Of a stretch of DNA of 64,000 nt, positions 24,631 to 33,931 are shown piece after piece (within the stretch, counting starts at the first letter, position 1; each line of letters opens with the position of its first letter). The notes under the pieces were generated by a model, which saw nothing but the letters and a program-made list of their open reading frames with translations, ran no database searches and was not told the DNA's origin. The translations under genes and the position numbers were made by a program. The DNA lies in contig CAJTPN010000017.1 of assembly GCA_910578185.1 (NCBI GenBank), forward strand, positions 7,117-71,116, written 5' to 3'. The DNA comes from an uncultured Acetatifactor sp. Its GTDB lineage: Bacteria > Bacillota > Clostridia > Lachnospirales > Lachnospiraceae.

Positions 24631-27330
24631 TCATACCCCCCCACCCTGCTCCAACATCTGATCAATGGAGTTTGAGGCTTCATCTTTTCTCAAAAACAGC
24701 AGCCCAAACGAGCCCGGACCGCAGTTGCTCACAATGGCAGAGGATGCCTTTTGCAGATAGACCCGGTCAAAGGGACAATATTGCCCCACTAAATCCTGGA
24801 TGTACTGAAGCTTCTTCTCATCCAAGCCAGAATATGTGATAAACAGAATACGCCGGTCAATGGTCCTGGTATCCTGAAGCACCTTCCTGACATATTTTTT
24901 CGCCACATGTGTAAAGCCGCCCATTTCCATACTGCCCACCACCATCCTGCTTTTTTTCAGCACAAGGATCGGATGCAGCAGCAGCGCGTCACAGAGTATC
25001 TGTATTCGTTTCGGTATTCGCCCGGTCCGGCACATCATATGAGTATCATTAATAATAAAAGCGGAGGAGATAAACCGCTCCATCCGTTTCACCGATGCCA
25101 CGATCTCTGCCTTTTCGGCGTGACGCTCCGCAAGATAAGCCGCACACAGCACCGACAGCCCCATGCTGCTGGAGAGGTGTCCAGAATTTATTACGGTTAT
25201 ATTTTCAAAGGACTTAGCCGCCTCAAGAGCGTTTTGATATCCCACGCTGACATGCTTTGCCATAGTAATATGGATCACATTTTGAGCTTCCGTCAGCTTC
25301 TTTGCAAAAAACCGCTCGTAATCTTCTACCGCAGGAGCCTGAGAGTATCCTTTCCGCCCCTGGGCAATATGGGCCAACAGCTCCTCCGATTTCAGCTCCT
25401 TACCATCCAGGAAACGCCCTTCGTCTGTACAAATATAGTAGGGACATATGGAAATGCCAAATTGCTTTCTGAGAGATTCCGGAAGATCGCACACACTATC
25501 CGTTGTGACCAGGATAGTGCGTCTTTTTGCCTGTTCAAAAATCAGGACATCCTTTCCTATCTCCGACTGCACGGTGTTTTCGTACAGCAGCACCAGCTCC
25601 TTGGGCAGAATGCTCAACACCGCCGCCTCCAGCAGCGCACCGCTGACCGGTTTGGCCAGATAGCCGCTGAATCCCTCCTTACGATACAGAAGCTGGTTGT
25701 CGCTGCCCGCGTTGGCAGTTAATGCGATCACAGGCACATCCTGGCACAGCCCCGTGGGCTGCACTCGCAGGGCATGGAGGCACTCTATTCCGTCCATCTC
25801 GGGCATCAGATGATCCATCAAAATACAGTCATAGTGGTGGTCCTGGGTCAGCTTCAGGCATTCTGCCCCGCTGGATGCGGTATCAATCTGGATCTTGGTC
25901 TCCGCAAGCAGTTTTGTTACCACCATCAGGTTCATCTCGTTGTCATCCACCACCAGGATATGTGCTTCCGGCGCCTCGAAGCTCTGCCGATATGGTTCGT
26001 CCTCGCGAAGCTTTGCCCGGGAAGCCAAAGTAAACGTCCCCAACTCTTTAGCGTCCACAATATCCTGCTCCAACTTAACGACAAATTTTGAGCCCTTGGT
26101 ATACACGCTGTTTATGCTGATCTCGCCGTCCATCATCTCCACCAGCTGATGAACAATGCTCAGCCCCAGCCCGGTTCCCTCGATATGGCGGTTCTTTTCC
26201 TCCTCCACACGCCGAAAAGCATTGAAAATATAAGGGATATCATCCTTCTTTACCCCCTGCCCGGTATCCTCCACGGAATACCATACCCGCACACGGTTGA
26301 TCCCCTGACGCTCACAACGAATGGCCAGCGTGACCGCCCCCTCTTTGGTATATTTCACTGCGTTATTCAGCAGGTTGATCAGTATCTGCTTGATGCGCAC
26401 CTCGTCTCCGCACAGCATACTGGGGATGGACGGATCCACCTGGAGCTTGAATTCCAGTCCTTTTTCCTTTGCTTTCACCCAGATCATATTGACGATCTCG
26501 GAAAGCAGCGCTCCCGTCTCATAGGACGCATTTACGATCTCCATTTTCCCGGACTTGATCTTGGATATATCCAGAATGTCGTTAATCAACGTTAACAGCA
26601 GCTTGCTTGCACCCTGAATATTTCTGGCATTCTCCGCCACCTCTTCCGGAATATCGCCCCGGAGTGTGATCTCATTCAGCCCGATGATGGTATTGATGGG
26701 GGTGCGGATCTCATGGCTCATACTGGAGAAAAACTTATTTTCCGCCTGGTTCAGCTCCTCGATCTCCTTTTTTTGCCGCTGGGTCAGGGCATTTTCCTCA
26801 TCATACATCCGATTTTGGAACATGAGCAGCAGGCTGGTAAGCAATCCCACCATCACCATGGAAAACGCGGAGTCAATAAAATAATTCTGCTGGCTGTTTT
26901 GGAGACTCAACTCCGGGAAATAAAAGGCGATGCCATAACAAAGCATCGTTTCCAACGTACACAGTCCGAAAAACGCCACCCTTCGTTTCCCGCGCAGAGT
27001 GATGCAGACAAAGATAAAGCATAATACAAACCACTCCGGCACCCCGCTGTAGAAACCGCCCGCGCTGAAAAATGTAAAGGGAAAAAGCAAAAGCAGCAGG
27101 ACTAAGATAGCCGTAGCCCCCGCTTGAACGCGTTTCTTCCGGATGCTATTCTTCACAATCATAGCTATGGCTGCCAGACTTACTACAAGTATCACAATAT
27201 TTAAAACGCTTCTCCCCATAGGCAGAGTAAATACAATCGCAATCATACAGATTGCGGTCACCATGCGGAACATACGCTCATGCAGACTGATTCTGTGATC
27301 GAAAAGGATCTCAAACCATTTTTTGATCAC
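24631..27330 (-). CDS. Hybrid sensor histidine kinase with receiver and C-terminal DegV domain
   Basis: About 899 residues from GTG 27330; AAAGGAG lies upstream, and the longer frame (TTG 27351) would begin inside that ribosome binding site. Numbering here is from 27351. Six or so membrane helices (30-178) and a short coiled coil (182-205) precede HisKA with His 213 (SSMSHEIRTPIN), an HATPase with N-box near 329 (LLNNAVKYTKEG), G boxes DTGQG and GTGLGL, and a receiver with phospho-acceptor Asp 513 (LMDHLMPEMDG) and Lys 567. Residues 612-890 are a full DegV domain: TTDSVCDLP, SQAPAVEDY, VINSGHLSSSMG, CRTGRI, HPILVLKKSRMVVG. DegV/FakB proteins bind fatty acids. No Hpt domain. Fusion of DegV to a kinase is unusual. 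Confidence 0.9.
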   Translation of the reverse strand: MIKKWFEILFDHRISLHERMFRMVTAICMIAIVFTLPMGRSVLNIVILVVSLAAIAMIVKNSIRKKRVQAGATAILVLLLLLFPFTFFSAGGFYSGVPEWFVLCFIFVCITLRGKRRVAFFGLCTLETMLCYGIAFYFPELSLQNSQQNYFIDSAFSMVMVGLLTSLLLMFQNRMYDEENALTQRQKKEIEELNQAENKFFSSMSHEIRTPINTIIGLNEITLRGDIPEEVAENARNIQGASKLLLTLINDILDISKIKSGKMEIVNASYETGALLSEIVNMIWVKAKEKGLEFKLQVDPSIPSMLCGDEVRIKQILINLLNNAVKYTKEGAVTLAIRCERQGINRVRVWYSVEDTGQGVKKDDIPYIFNAFRRVEEEKNRHIEGTGLGLSIVHQLVEMMDGEISINSVYTKGSKFVVKLEQDIVDAKELGTFTLASRAKLREDEPYRQSFEAPEAHILVVDDNEMNLMVVTKLLAETKIQIDTASSGAECLKLTQDHHYDCILMDHLMPEMDGIECLHALRVQPTGLCQDVPVIALTANAGSDNQLLYRKEGFSGYLAKPVSGALLEAAVLSILPKELVLLYENTVQSEIGKDVLIFEQAKRRTILVTTDSVCDLPESLRKQFGISICPYYICTDEGRFLDGKELKSEELLAHIAQGRKGYSQAPAVEDYERFFAKKLTEAQNVIHITMAKHVSVGYQNALEAAKSFENITVINSGHLSSSMGLSVLCAAYLAERHAEKAEIVASVKRMERFISSAFIINDTHMMCRTGRIPKRIQILCDALLLHPILVLKKSRMVVGSMEMGGFTHVAKKYVRKVLQDTRTIDRRILFITYSGLDEKKLQYIQDLVGQYCPFDRVYLQKASSAIVSNCGPGSFGLLFLRKDEASNSIDQMLEQGGGV

Positions 27331-27362
27331 GCGACTCTTCACTCCTTTCAATATGGCATTTC

Positions 27363-27400
27363 AAAAGCTCGCCGGGACAGCTTATATCCCGGCGAGCTTT
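27363..27400 (-). terminator. Terminator-like hairpin spanning the stop codon between the two kinase genes
   Basis: A perfect 14-bp stem (27364-27377 with 27387-27400) whose nine-base loop contains the TAA of the upstream kinase gene (27384-27382). On the - strand the stem ends in TTTT. The U-run is short, so it may pause, attenuate or protect RNA rather than fully terminate. Confidence 0.65.
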
Positions 27401-29949
27401 CCGCAGAGCTCATCATACGCACATATCAGCGCGGAGTGATGCTCCCGGATAAAATCTATGTCGCCTCTTTTACCAGCAAGCTCCAGTTCCTTCGCCTGGG
27501 CGGAAAGGGCTTCCGCGCCAATGGTCAGCGCTGTGCTCTTCAATGCATGGACCTTCACTGCATAATCCTCCCAATCAGCCCCTTCATATAGAGATACGAT
27601 TTCCGCTTTCTTTGTCCCGTTTTGATCCCGAAACATCTGCAGCATCTCCCGGAAAAAGTCTTCATCCCCGCCGCAGTAATCCAACCCCAGCTCCACATTG
27701 ACACCGGCCCGAACCAGCAGATCATAGGGGATTGCCTGACTGTTCTCTGAGGTCTGCGTCAAGCCAGTCGTCTCCGGGCTCTCTATATGTTCCGCCGACC
27801 CGCTCTGTCCGTCAGGCACCTCCGCCCTATTGTCCACAGGAACTGCCCCTGCAGCTTCCATGGATATATCTTCATTCGTTATGCCTTCACTATACTGGAT
27901 AAAACGCTTGGGCAGCACCCTTCGCAGCACCCGTTCCAAAACCGTACGCTCAATGGGCTTGGGGACAAATTCGGTAAAGCCCTCGCTGCGGAACATTTCC
28001 CGTGCGCCGCTGACAGTATTCGCGGTCAGCGCAATCACCGGCAGATCCTTATAAAGGCCATTCTGCAGCTCACGAATTTTTTTCAGGGTCTGTACCCCGT
28101 CAAATCCCGGCATCATATGATCCAGGAAGATGATATCGTAGGATGCTCTTTCGCACAAAGCCACTGCCTCCCTGCCGCTCAGGCAGGTGTCCACTTCAAT
28201 CCCATAGCTTCCCAGAACACCCTTGGCCACCACAAGATTCATCTCCTCATCGTCCACCGTCAGCGCACGCACACCCGGGCAGGTAAACGGTTTCCGACCT
28301 GCGGCCTGGGCCTCCGCAAAGCCCCGCGCCCCCAGCTCTCCGTTCAGCAGGTTCGCAACGGAGAGGGCGGAAAAAGGCTTATGTATCATAGACAGTTTGC
28401 TCTGGCTGTCCAAATTAAATTCCTTTTCCGCAATCACAACGACCTGAAGAGTGTCCGCCTGCTCTTCATAATATGCCGGGTTCTCCATATATTCCGACTG
28501 AGCAATAAAAATATGGGTAACCCGATGGCTGTGCTGCAGCTTGAGCAATCCATCGAAATTGTGAGCTTGATACCCCTTGATGCCAAGTCCTTGCACCAAA
28601 TTCAGAATCAGACCGTCGTAATACTCCCTAACCTCGTCACAGCTGTATCGCTCCGGTCTGAAATAACACACGATGCACAGTTCCTCCGGGTGGTTGAGCA
28701 TAATGCACGGCTGTGAATCCACCACACCCTGAGGGAGCACAATATGGGCATGCAGACCTTGCTGGCGCTTGCTTTCAAAGTGAATGAAGCCGCCCATGGC
28801 ATTCAAAAGCCCCCGGGCAATGGGAAGTCCAAGACCAAGACCGCCCACAAAACGATTGCTTCCGGAATCCGCCTGATAAAAGTCGTCGTACATCTGAAGC
28901 ATTTGTGAACCTGTCATCCCGATACCCGTATCCCGAATATCTATGGTCAAATTGAGACCGTAGCTCTCCCACCGGTGTCCTATTCGGACGTTAACGCCGC
29001 CTTCTTCCGTAAATTTGATGGAGTTCTCCAGCAGAATCTTGAGCACATGGGAAATTTTTTCCGCATCCCCGACAAGAACCGCCGGCACCTTTGGGTCAAT
29101 ATCAAACACAATCTCCAAATGCTGTGGGTTACTCTGCAGCGCAGTCATGGTAATCACATCATTCAGTACTGAAGTAATCGTATATTCTTCCTTAGCGGGG
29201 GTCAGCGTGCCCTCCACGATCTCCGTATAGTCCAGCATATTATCGATCTGATTTGACAGACGCTTTCCCGCCAGCTTTATGGAGTTCATATCCGCCCGGA
29301 TGTCCGGGGAAATGTCTTTCCCAAGCGCCACCTCGCTGATTCCAATCACCATATTAATGGGGGTACGGAGTTCATGAGACACATTGGATAAAAAGACCGC
29401 GTTTTGTTTCCCCACCACTTCAAGCTCAGAGAATACATGATCATACCACTTCCGCTGTATACTGCGCTGATTGATCCAGTATATTGCCAGCGCCTCTCCT
29501 CCGATCACTATAACAGCGCCCATTACCAAGCGGAAAATATCCCAAACCTCCATATTGAAAGAAATGGTATGAAGGATCAAAATATGATACAGCAATTCCA
29601 ATACATACAGTATCCCCAGTACATAAAAAATCCACTTTTTATTCAGCATGAACAGCGAAAGAATTACAATACAAACCATGGAAGGAATGTTATAAAGACT
29701 GAACCTGTGTACGCCAAAGTAAAAGGATTCCAGCAGAATCAATCCGGCACAGAGGTATTCATAAAATGTGTCCGAGCCGCTTTTGGCAATGTGCAGAAGC
29801 CATACACTAATACAGCCGGCCATCATCAGCGGAATCATCCACAATTCCCACGCCATAATGACTGTCCCTATACCCAGCATCACGCTGAACACTGTCGTGA
29901 TGACAGCCAACAGCAGATGCCTGCTTATCCGCTCCTCCGCCCTCATCAT
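27382..29949 (-). CDS. Hybrid sensor histidine kinase with receiver and Hpt domains
   Basis: 855 residues. Membrane helices fill about 10-158. HisKA follows with His 192 (LSNVSHELRTPIN), then an HATPase with 'ILLENSIKFTEEGG', 'DTGIGM' and 'GGLGLGLPIARGL'. A stretch of about 415-540 looks like a decayed receiver without the Asp. An intact receiver has Asp 610 (FLDHMMPGFDG) and Lys in 'FVPKPIE'. A C-terminal Hpt domain has His 801 (KVHALKSTALTIGA). This is the full set for an internal phosphorelay. Its ATG overlaps the stop of the stand-alone receiver gene (ATGA, 29949-29946), so the two are coupled and likely partners. Signal unknown; the sensor is membrane-embedded with no large outer domain. 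Confidence 0.94.
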   Translation of the reverse strand: MMRAEERISRHLLLAVITTVFSVMLGIGTVIMAWELWMIPLMMAGCISVWLLHIAKSGSDTFYEYLCAGLILLESFYFGVHRFSLYNIPSMVCIVILSLFMLNKKWIFYVLGILYVLELLYHILILHTISFNMEVWDIFRLVMGAVIVIGGEALAIYWINQRSIQRKWYDHVFSELEVVGKQNAVFLSNVSHELRTPINMVIGISEVALGKDISPDIRADMNSIKLAGKRLSNQIDNMLDYTEIVEGTLTPAKEEYTITSVLNDVITMTALQSNPQHLEIVFDIDPKVPAVLVGDAEKISHVLKILLENSIKFTEEGGVNVRIGHRWESYGLNLTIDIRDTGIGMTGSQMLQMYDDFYQADSGSNRFVGGLGLGLPIARGLLNAMGGFIHFESKRQQGLHAHIVLPQGVVDSQPCIMLNHPEELCIVCYFRPERYSCDEVREYYDGLILNLVQGLGIKGYQAHNFDGLLKLQHSHRVTHIFIAQSEYMENPAYYEEQADTLQVVVIAEKEFNLDSQSKLSMIHKPFSALSVANLLNGELGARGFAEAQAAGRKPFTCPGVRALTVDDEEMNLVVAKGVLGSYGIEVDTCLSGREAVALCERASYDIIFLDHMMPGFDGVQTLKKIRELQNGLYKDLPVIALTANTVSGAREMFRSEGFTEFVPKPIERTVLERVLRRVLPKRFIQYSEGITNEDISMEAAGAVPVDNRAEVPDGQSGSAEHIESPETTGLTQTSENSQAIPYDLLVRAGVNVELGLDYCGGDEDFFREMLQMFRDQNGTKKAEIVSLYEGADWEDYAVKVHALKSTALTIGAEALSAQAKELELAGKRGDIDFIREHHSALICAYDELCGKLAGI

Positions 29950-30305
29950 TTGTCAAGCTCTAGCGCAACCCGATTCAGCAGCTCATGAGGCGGGTATGGC
30001 TTTTTCAGATAATTCACAGCGCCCAGCCGAATCGCATTGAGCACATCGTCTTCCTGTCCCGACGCCGTCAAAAAGATCACAGGCGTCCAGGCCGTAAACT
30101 CTTTCATGCGTTCAAAGGTTTCAAATCCGTTCATCTTTGGCATCTCAATATCCAGCAAAACCAGATCTATCTTTTCTTTCTTCAGCGTATCCAACGCCTC
30201 GGATCCTGAATTGGCTAACAATACATCATACTCCATTCCCAGAATCCGTTTCGTCCTCATCAGATTCATATCGTCGTCATCGACCACTAAAATGCGTTTC
30301 TGCAT
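29946..30305 (-). CDS. Stand-alone response-regulator receiver protein
   Basis: 119 residues, a single CheY-like receiver with no output domain. 'ILVVDDDDMNLMRTKRIL' gives the acidic pocket, 'LVLLDIEMPKMNGFE' the phospho-acceptor Asp near 53, 'FLTAS' the switch Thr and 'YLKKPYPP' the Lys. GGGAGG precedes the ATG. It probably takes phosphate from the Hpt domain of the next gene, to which it is coupled by a 4-bp overlap. Closely resembles the orphan receiver at 48445. Output must be by protein contact. Confidence 0.94.
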   Translation of the reverse strand: MQKRILVVDDDDMNLMRTKRILGMEYDVLLANSGSEALDTLKKEKIDLVLLDIEMPKMNGFETFERMKEFTAWTPVIFLTASGQEDDVLNAIRLGAVNYLKKPYPPHELLNRVALELDK

Positions 30306-30460
30306 GTGTAACGCCTCCCTGCTTCATGATCGGGCCCTTCTCGACCCATAAAATTTATTATAAATGATACCTATGAGAAAATCAAGCTCAAATGAGGAGC
30401 ATTTTTACTCTAACCCGACTTCCATTTTTAGGGACCTGCCTCCGGACACACGGCACTGCT

Positions 30461-31606
30461 TCAACGGCGGCTATCTTTTTCACCATATATTTTTTCTTTC
30501 AAGTATTTCCTGTTGGCTTCAAAGTCCACCTCCAGCACCTGCATTTTCCGAATCACCACATCTTTATAGGTGCCTGGACGGGGAATATTGTCGGAGACAA
30601 TCTCATAAGTAAGCAGTTTACCAGCCATCAAGCTTAATTGAAAGCATTCGTTCCTGGTCAGATTGGTGGTCAGGTTCGGCAATAAACCGTCCAATAAATC
30701 TCCTGTATTGGTGAGTAAAGTGCCGGGCAGCTTCTTGATCACAGCCGTCAGCACCTTGCGCTGACGCTCCGTCCGGCCAAAATCCGTCCCCAGGTAACGG
30801 TTTCTGCTGTAAGCAAGGGCCTGCGGACCGTTTAAATGCACCAATCCGCTTAAGGAAGTATCCATATTATCCGTCCCCTGAGGTCTGCCGGTCAGCATAT
30901 TATATTCCACCAGATAACCATTGACATATTCAATTTCCTCCTCTGTCAGTTCCAGCTCTATGCCCCCCACTGCATCCACCAGATTGGCAAACGCCTCAAA
31001 ATTCACCAGCACATACCGATTGACGGAAATATCAAAATTTTCTTCCACCGTTTCCATCAAAAGCTCCGCTCCGCCATAGGAATAAGCGGCGTTCAATCGG
31101 TTGCCCTCATGCCCGGGGATGTCCACATACATATCCCGCAACAAGGAAGTCATATAGATTGTTTTGGTTTTACTGCTGACAGACAGCAGAATCATGGCAT
31201 CTGAACGCCCGTCATCCCCATTTTCCCTGGAATCATTTCCAATCAACAGAATATTCACCACACCATCCTGTTTCATTGGCAATTCTGTCACAGAAGAAAT
31301 CTCTTTATAATTCATCTTACCGTACACCACACCCACCGCACCGTACAGGCAGCCGCCAAGCAATGCCACAATGAGCAGTACCGCAATCAATAATTTTCGA
31401 AAAGCCGATCCTTTTTTCTTAGTTTTTTTCATATCCTTACCTCCGGAAACCGTAAGTTCCGTCTGGGGATCCGGGGCCACAGACGGTTCGGCGCCGTCTT
31501 GAGATTGCGCTTCCCCAGGCTCCCCGGAAGCCTTCATTTCCCGATCCAAAAATTCCTCCAGCCCTTGCTGTATTCTGGCCATTTCATTAATTTTATCTCT
31601 GTCCAT
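30461..31606 (-). CDS. LytR-CpsA-Psr (LCP) family envelope glycopolymer ligase
   Basis: 381 residues. An acidic cytoplasmic tail of about 70 residues and one membrane helix (about 72-95, LLIAVLLIVALLGGCLYGAVG) precede the LCP domain: 'MKQDGVVNILLIGNDSRENGDDGRSDAMILLSVSSKTKTIYMTSLLRDMYVDIPGHEGNRLNAAYSYGGAELLMETVEENFDISVNRYV' with the Arg/Asp residues that bind polyprenyl pyrophosphate. 'AYSRNRYLGTDFGRTERQRKVL' follows. These enzymes attach teichoic acids or capsule to peptidoglycan outside the membrane. GAGGATAT precedes ATG 31606. It lies 155 bp before the receiver gene and is probably the first gene of the kinase operon. A remnant of its 3' end lies at 24457-24525. Confidence 0.95.
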   Translation of the reverse strand: MDRDKINEMARIQQGLEEFLDREMKASGEPGEAQSQDGAEPSVAPDPQTELTVSGGKDMKKTKKKGSAFRKLLIAVLLIVALLGGCLYGAVGVVYGKMNYKEISSVTELPMKQDGVVNILLIGNDSRENGDDGRSDAMILLSVSSKTKTIYMTSLLRDMYVDIPGHEGNRLNAAYSYGGAELLMETVEENFDISVNRYVLVNFEAFANLVDAVGGIELELTEEEIEYVNGYLVEYNMLTGRPQGTDNMDTSLSGLVHLNGPQALAYSRNRYLGTDFGRTERQRKVLTAVIKKLPGTLLTNTGDLLDGLLPNLTTNLTRNECFQLSLMAGKLLTYEIVSDNIPRPGTYKDVVIRKMQVLEVDFEANRKYLKEKIYGEKDSRR

Positions 31607-31959
31607 ATATCCTCATCCATAATACGCCTTAGGCCTCTTATGCCAGCGGCCTGCTCCGCTTTTTCCTAATCAGTGTAAACTGCAAATCAGACATCCTGGC
31701 ATCCCAAGTGCAAATTTATCTCTCGGCCGGAGCTGTTTGACTCTCATCCACTATAACATATATTTTCCCTTTCATCACGAAAGGAATAATTAATATTTAT
31801 TAAATCTTATTATATAAAGTATTATCCCTTTCAAAATGAAATACCCCGCAGCAAGGCACACGTTCTCAGATCGGCTCTCTCGTTTTCCTGCTTTCAGCTC
31901 ATGGACTCGCATAAAAAACAGGAGAAGTCAAATGATGGCAACTTCCCCTGTATCCCGCT
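31607..31959. other. Intergenic region between the LCP gene and the GH13 gene
   Basis: No gene. The left part is the LCP leader, with an AT-rich stretch near 31750-31840 containing several promoter-like hexamers and small palindromes (TTTCA-AAA-TGAAA near 31830) that I could not resolve to one promoter. The right end holds the GH13 terminator. Confidence 0.6.
31913..31950 (-). terminator. Rho-independent terminator of the sugar-utilisation operon
   Basis: On the - strand a 10-bp stem (CAGGGGAAGT with ACTTCTCCTG, one G-T pair; 31950-31941 with 31928-31919) is followed by TTTTTT (31918-31913). It lies 10 bp beyond the GH13 stop codon. Confidence 0.8.
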
Positions 31960-33804
31960 CTATAAAAAAGTCTTTTTCAGATAACAAAAACCATATCCTG
32001 ACAAGTGTACCTCCGCAGGCCATATCTTTCTTCCGGAACACAGATCCACATACTCTCCATCCGTTGTATTGATCCATGCCGTGCTCTCCGATTCGCTGAA
32101 ATTAAACAGTCCGATCAGCTTCTCGCCTTCCATTTCCCTGCAGATACCCAGCACGGAACGATCGTAGGTTTCAACAGTACAAGTTTGGGCATCTGATGCG
32201 AATACCTTCTCCCTTTTGCGAATCCGCTCTAATTCCGCAAGCCGATGAAAAATCTCTCCTTCCGCTGTCCCATGGCGCTCAATGTTTTTCACCAGCTCCC
32301 AGTTCATTGCCCCCCGGTGAAGATATCTGGAATCCTTTGCCTTCAGCGGGTCTTCCTTGTAAGTGTAATCGTTCACCTGACCGATTTCATCTCCGCCGTA
32401 GAGCACGGGAATTCCAGACTGCATGAACATATAGGCGTGCAGCATTATATCCAGGTCAATCGCCTTTTCCATTGCCTCCTTGTCCTGCTCAAAACCTGCC
32501 TTCTCGATACCGCACATGGAGGCGGTGGTTCCACAGAATCTGGCGTCTCCCGTAACGGGATCCGCATTATACAGCTCTCCTCTGCTATTACTGTCGCCGG
32601 CATACCCTTGGAAATAATCATTCAGATATTGTTTATGGGAGCGTTCCTCAATTCCTTCTCTCAGCAGACTGCCGTAATCCAGCCCCCAGCCGATATCATC
32701 ATGGCAGCGGAGATAGTTTAAGAACACATACTCCTTGGGAAGCCCATTCACGGCGTTAAGCTGTTCCCTCAGCAGTCTGACGTCTCTGGTGGCTACCGTA
32801 TGCCATGTGGTTGCCATTGTGGTAACATTATAGAGCATATGGCATTCTGGTTTTTCTACCGTCCCAAAATAAGGAACCACCTTTTCAGGCTCCATGACCA
32901 CCTCGCCCAACAGAAGTACGGAAGGGCAGACCACTTCCCCTATCATGCGCATCATGCGCACTATGGTATGTACCCGGGGAAGATTTCGACAAGACGTATT
33001 CAGTTCCTTCCATATATATGGCACCGCGTCAATGCGAAAAATATCAATTCCCCTGTTGGCCAGGTACAGAAAGTTATACATCATTTCGTTAAACACCCTG
33101 GGATTCCTGTAATTCAAATCCCATTGATACGGATAAAAGGTGGTCATCACATAATGTCCCGCATCCGGGAGCCAAGTGAAATTCCCCGGGGCCGTTGTGG
33201 GGAAAACCTGAGGAACCGTCCTCTCATACTGGGATGGGATATCCGGATTATCAAAGAAAAAATACCGGCTCATATACTCTCCATTCCCCTCCCTGGCCTT
33301 TCTTGCCCATTCATGGGCATCGGAAGTATGATTCATGACAAAATCCATACAGACATTGATCTTCTTCTCATGACAGGCCTTTGTCAGGTTCTCCAGATCC
33401 TCCATGGAACCAAGCTTATCCTGTACCTTTCTGAAATCCGCCACCGCATACCCGCCGTCGGAGCGCCCTTCCACCGTGTCCAAAAAGGGCATCAGGTGAA
33501 TGTAATTCACATTACACTTCTCCAAGTATTCCAGTCTGTCCGCCACACCCTTCATATTGCCGGCAAAATTGTCAATATAAAACATCATCCCCAGCACATC
33601 GTTCTGTTTGTACCAGTTGGGATCTGCCTCTCTGACAGCATCCCGCTTTTTCAATTCTTCATTCCTCTCCAGGCAGAAGCTTCCCATACGATCACATAAT
33701 TCCGCAAACATGGAACCATTGTCATACAATTCCATGTAAAGCCAGCGCAGCTCGTCATGATGCTTCTCCAGCCTTCGGATAAAACTTTCCATTTCCCTGC
33801 TCAT
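31960..33804 (-). CDS. Amylosucrase-like GH13 glucosyltransferase
   Basis: About 614 residues. Start is ATG 33804; an upstream TTG (33813) is possible. The helical N-terminus and 'QVFPTTAPGNFTWLPDAGHYVMTTFYPYQWDLNYRNPRVFNEM' match the amylosucrase subfamily (GH13_4). Catalytic residues in order: nucleophile Asp in DIFRIDAVPYIWK (about 259), acid/base Glu in LLGEVVMEPEKVV (about 301), transition-state Asp in RCHDDIGW, and the sucrose-site Arg in DSRYLHR. Amylosucrase cleaves sucrose, builds an alpha-glucan and frees fructose. No signal peptide, so it acts in the cell. Last gene of the cluster, next to fructokinase. The exact product (glucan, isomer or hydrolysis) needs assay. Confidence 0.85.
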   Translation of the reverse strand: MSREMESFIRRLEKHHDELRWLYMELYDNGSMFAELCDRMGSFCLERNEELKKRDAVREADPNWYKQNDVLGMMFYIDNFAGNMKGVADRLEYLEKCNVNYIHLMPFLDTVEGRSDGGYAVADFRKVQDKLGSMEDLENLTKACHEKKINVCMDFVMNHTSDAHEWARKAREGNGEYMSRYFFFDNPDIPSQYERTVPQVFPTTAPGNFTWLPDAGHYVMTTFYPYQWDLNYRNPRVFNEMMYNFLYLANRGIDIFRIDAVPYIWKELNTSCRNLPRVHTIVRMMRMIGEVVCPSVLLLGEVVMEPEKVVPYFGTVEKPECHMLYNVTTMATTWHTVATRDVRLLREQLNAVNGLPKEYVFLNYLRCHDDIGWGLDYGSLLREGIEERSHKQYLNDYFQGYAGDSNSRGELYNADPVTGDARFCGTTASMCGIEKAGFEQDKEAMEKAIDLDIMLHAYMFMQSGIPVLYGGDEIGQVNDYTYKEDPLKAKDSRYLHRGAMNWELVKNIERHGTAEGEIFHRLAELERIRKREKVFASDAQTCTVETYDRSVLGICREMEGEKLIGLFNFSESESTAWINTTDGEYVDLCSGRKIWPAEVHLSGYGFCYLKKTFL

Positions 33805-33931
33805 CGTTTTCAACCGCCTTCCAGTTTCGCTTTCCTATATCCGCTTCCCAAATCCTTTTCGGATTTTATTGTGACCTCTTTCTAATCTTTTGATCACTTC
33901 CGGCTTTCTCCTTCCTGTGATCCTCATCCTA

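Noticed and set aside
24631..27351. Possible artificial joining of a kinase gene and a degV gene
   Set aside because: The frame is continuous with normal codon use through the junction (about 25510-25560) and a plausible linker; I see no stop or frameshift. Kept as a real fusion, though reads should confirm it.
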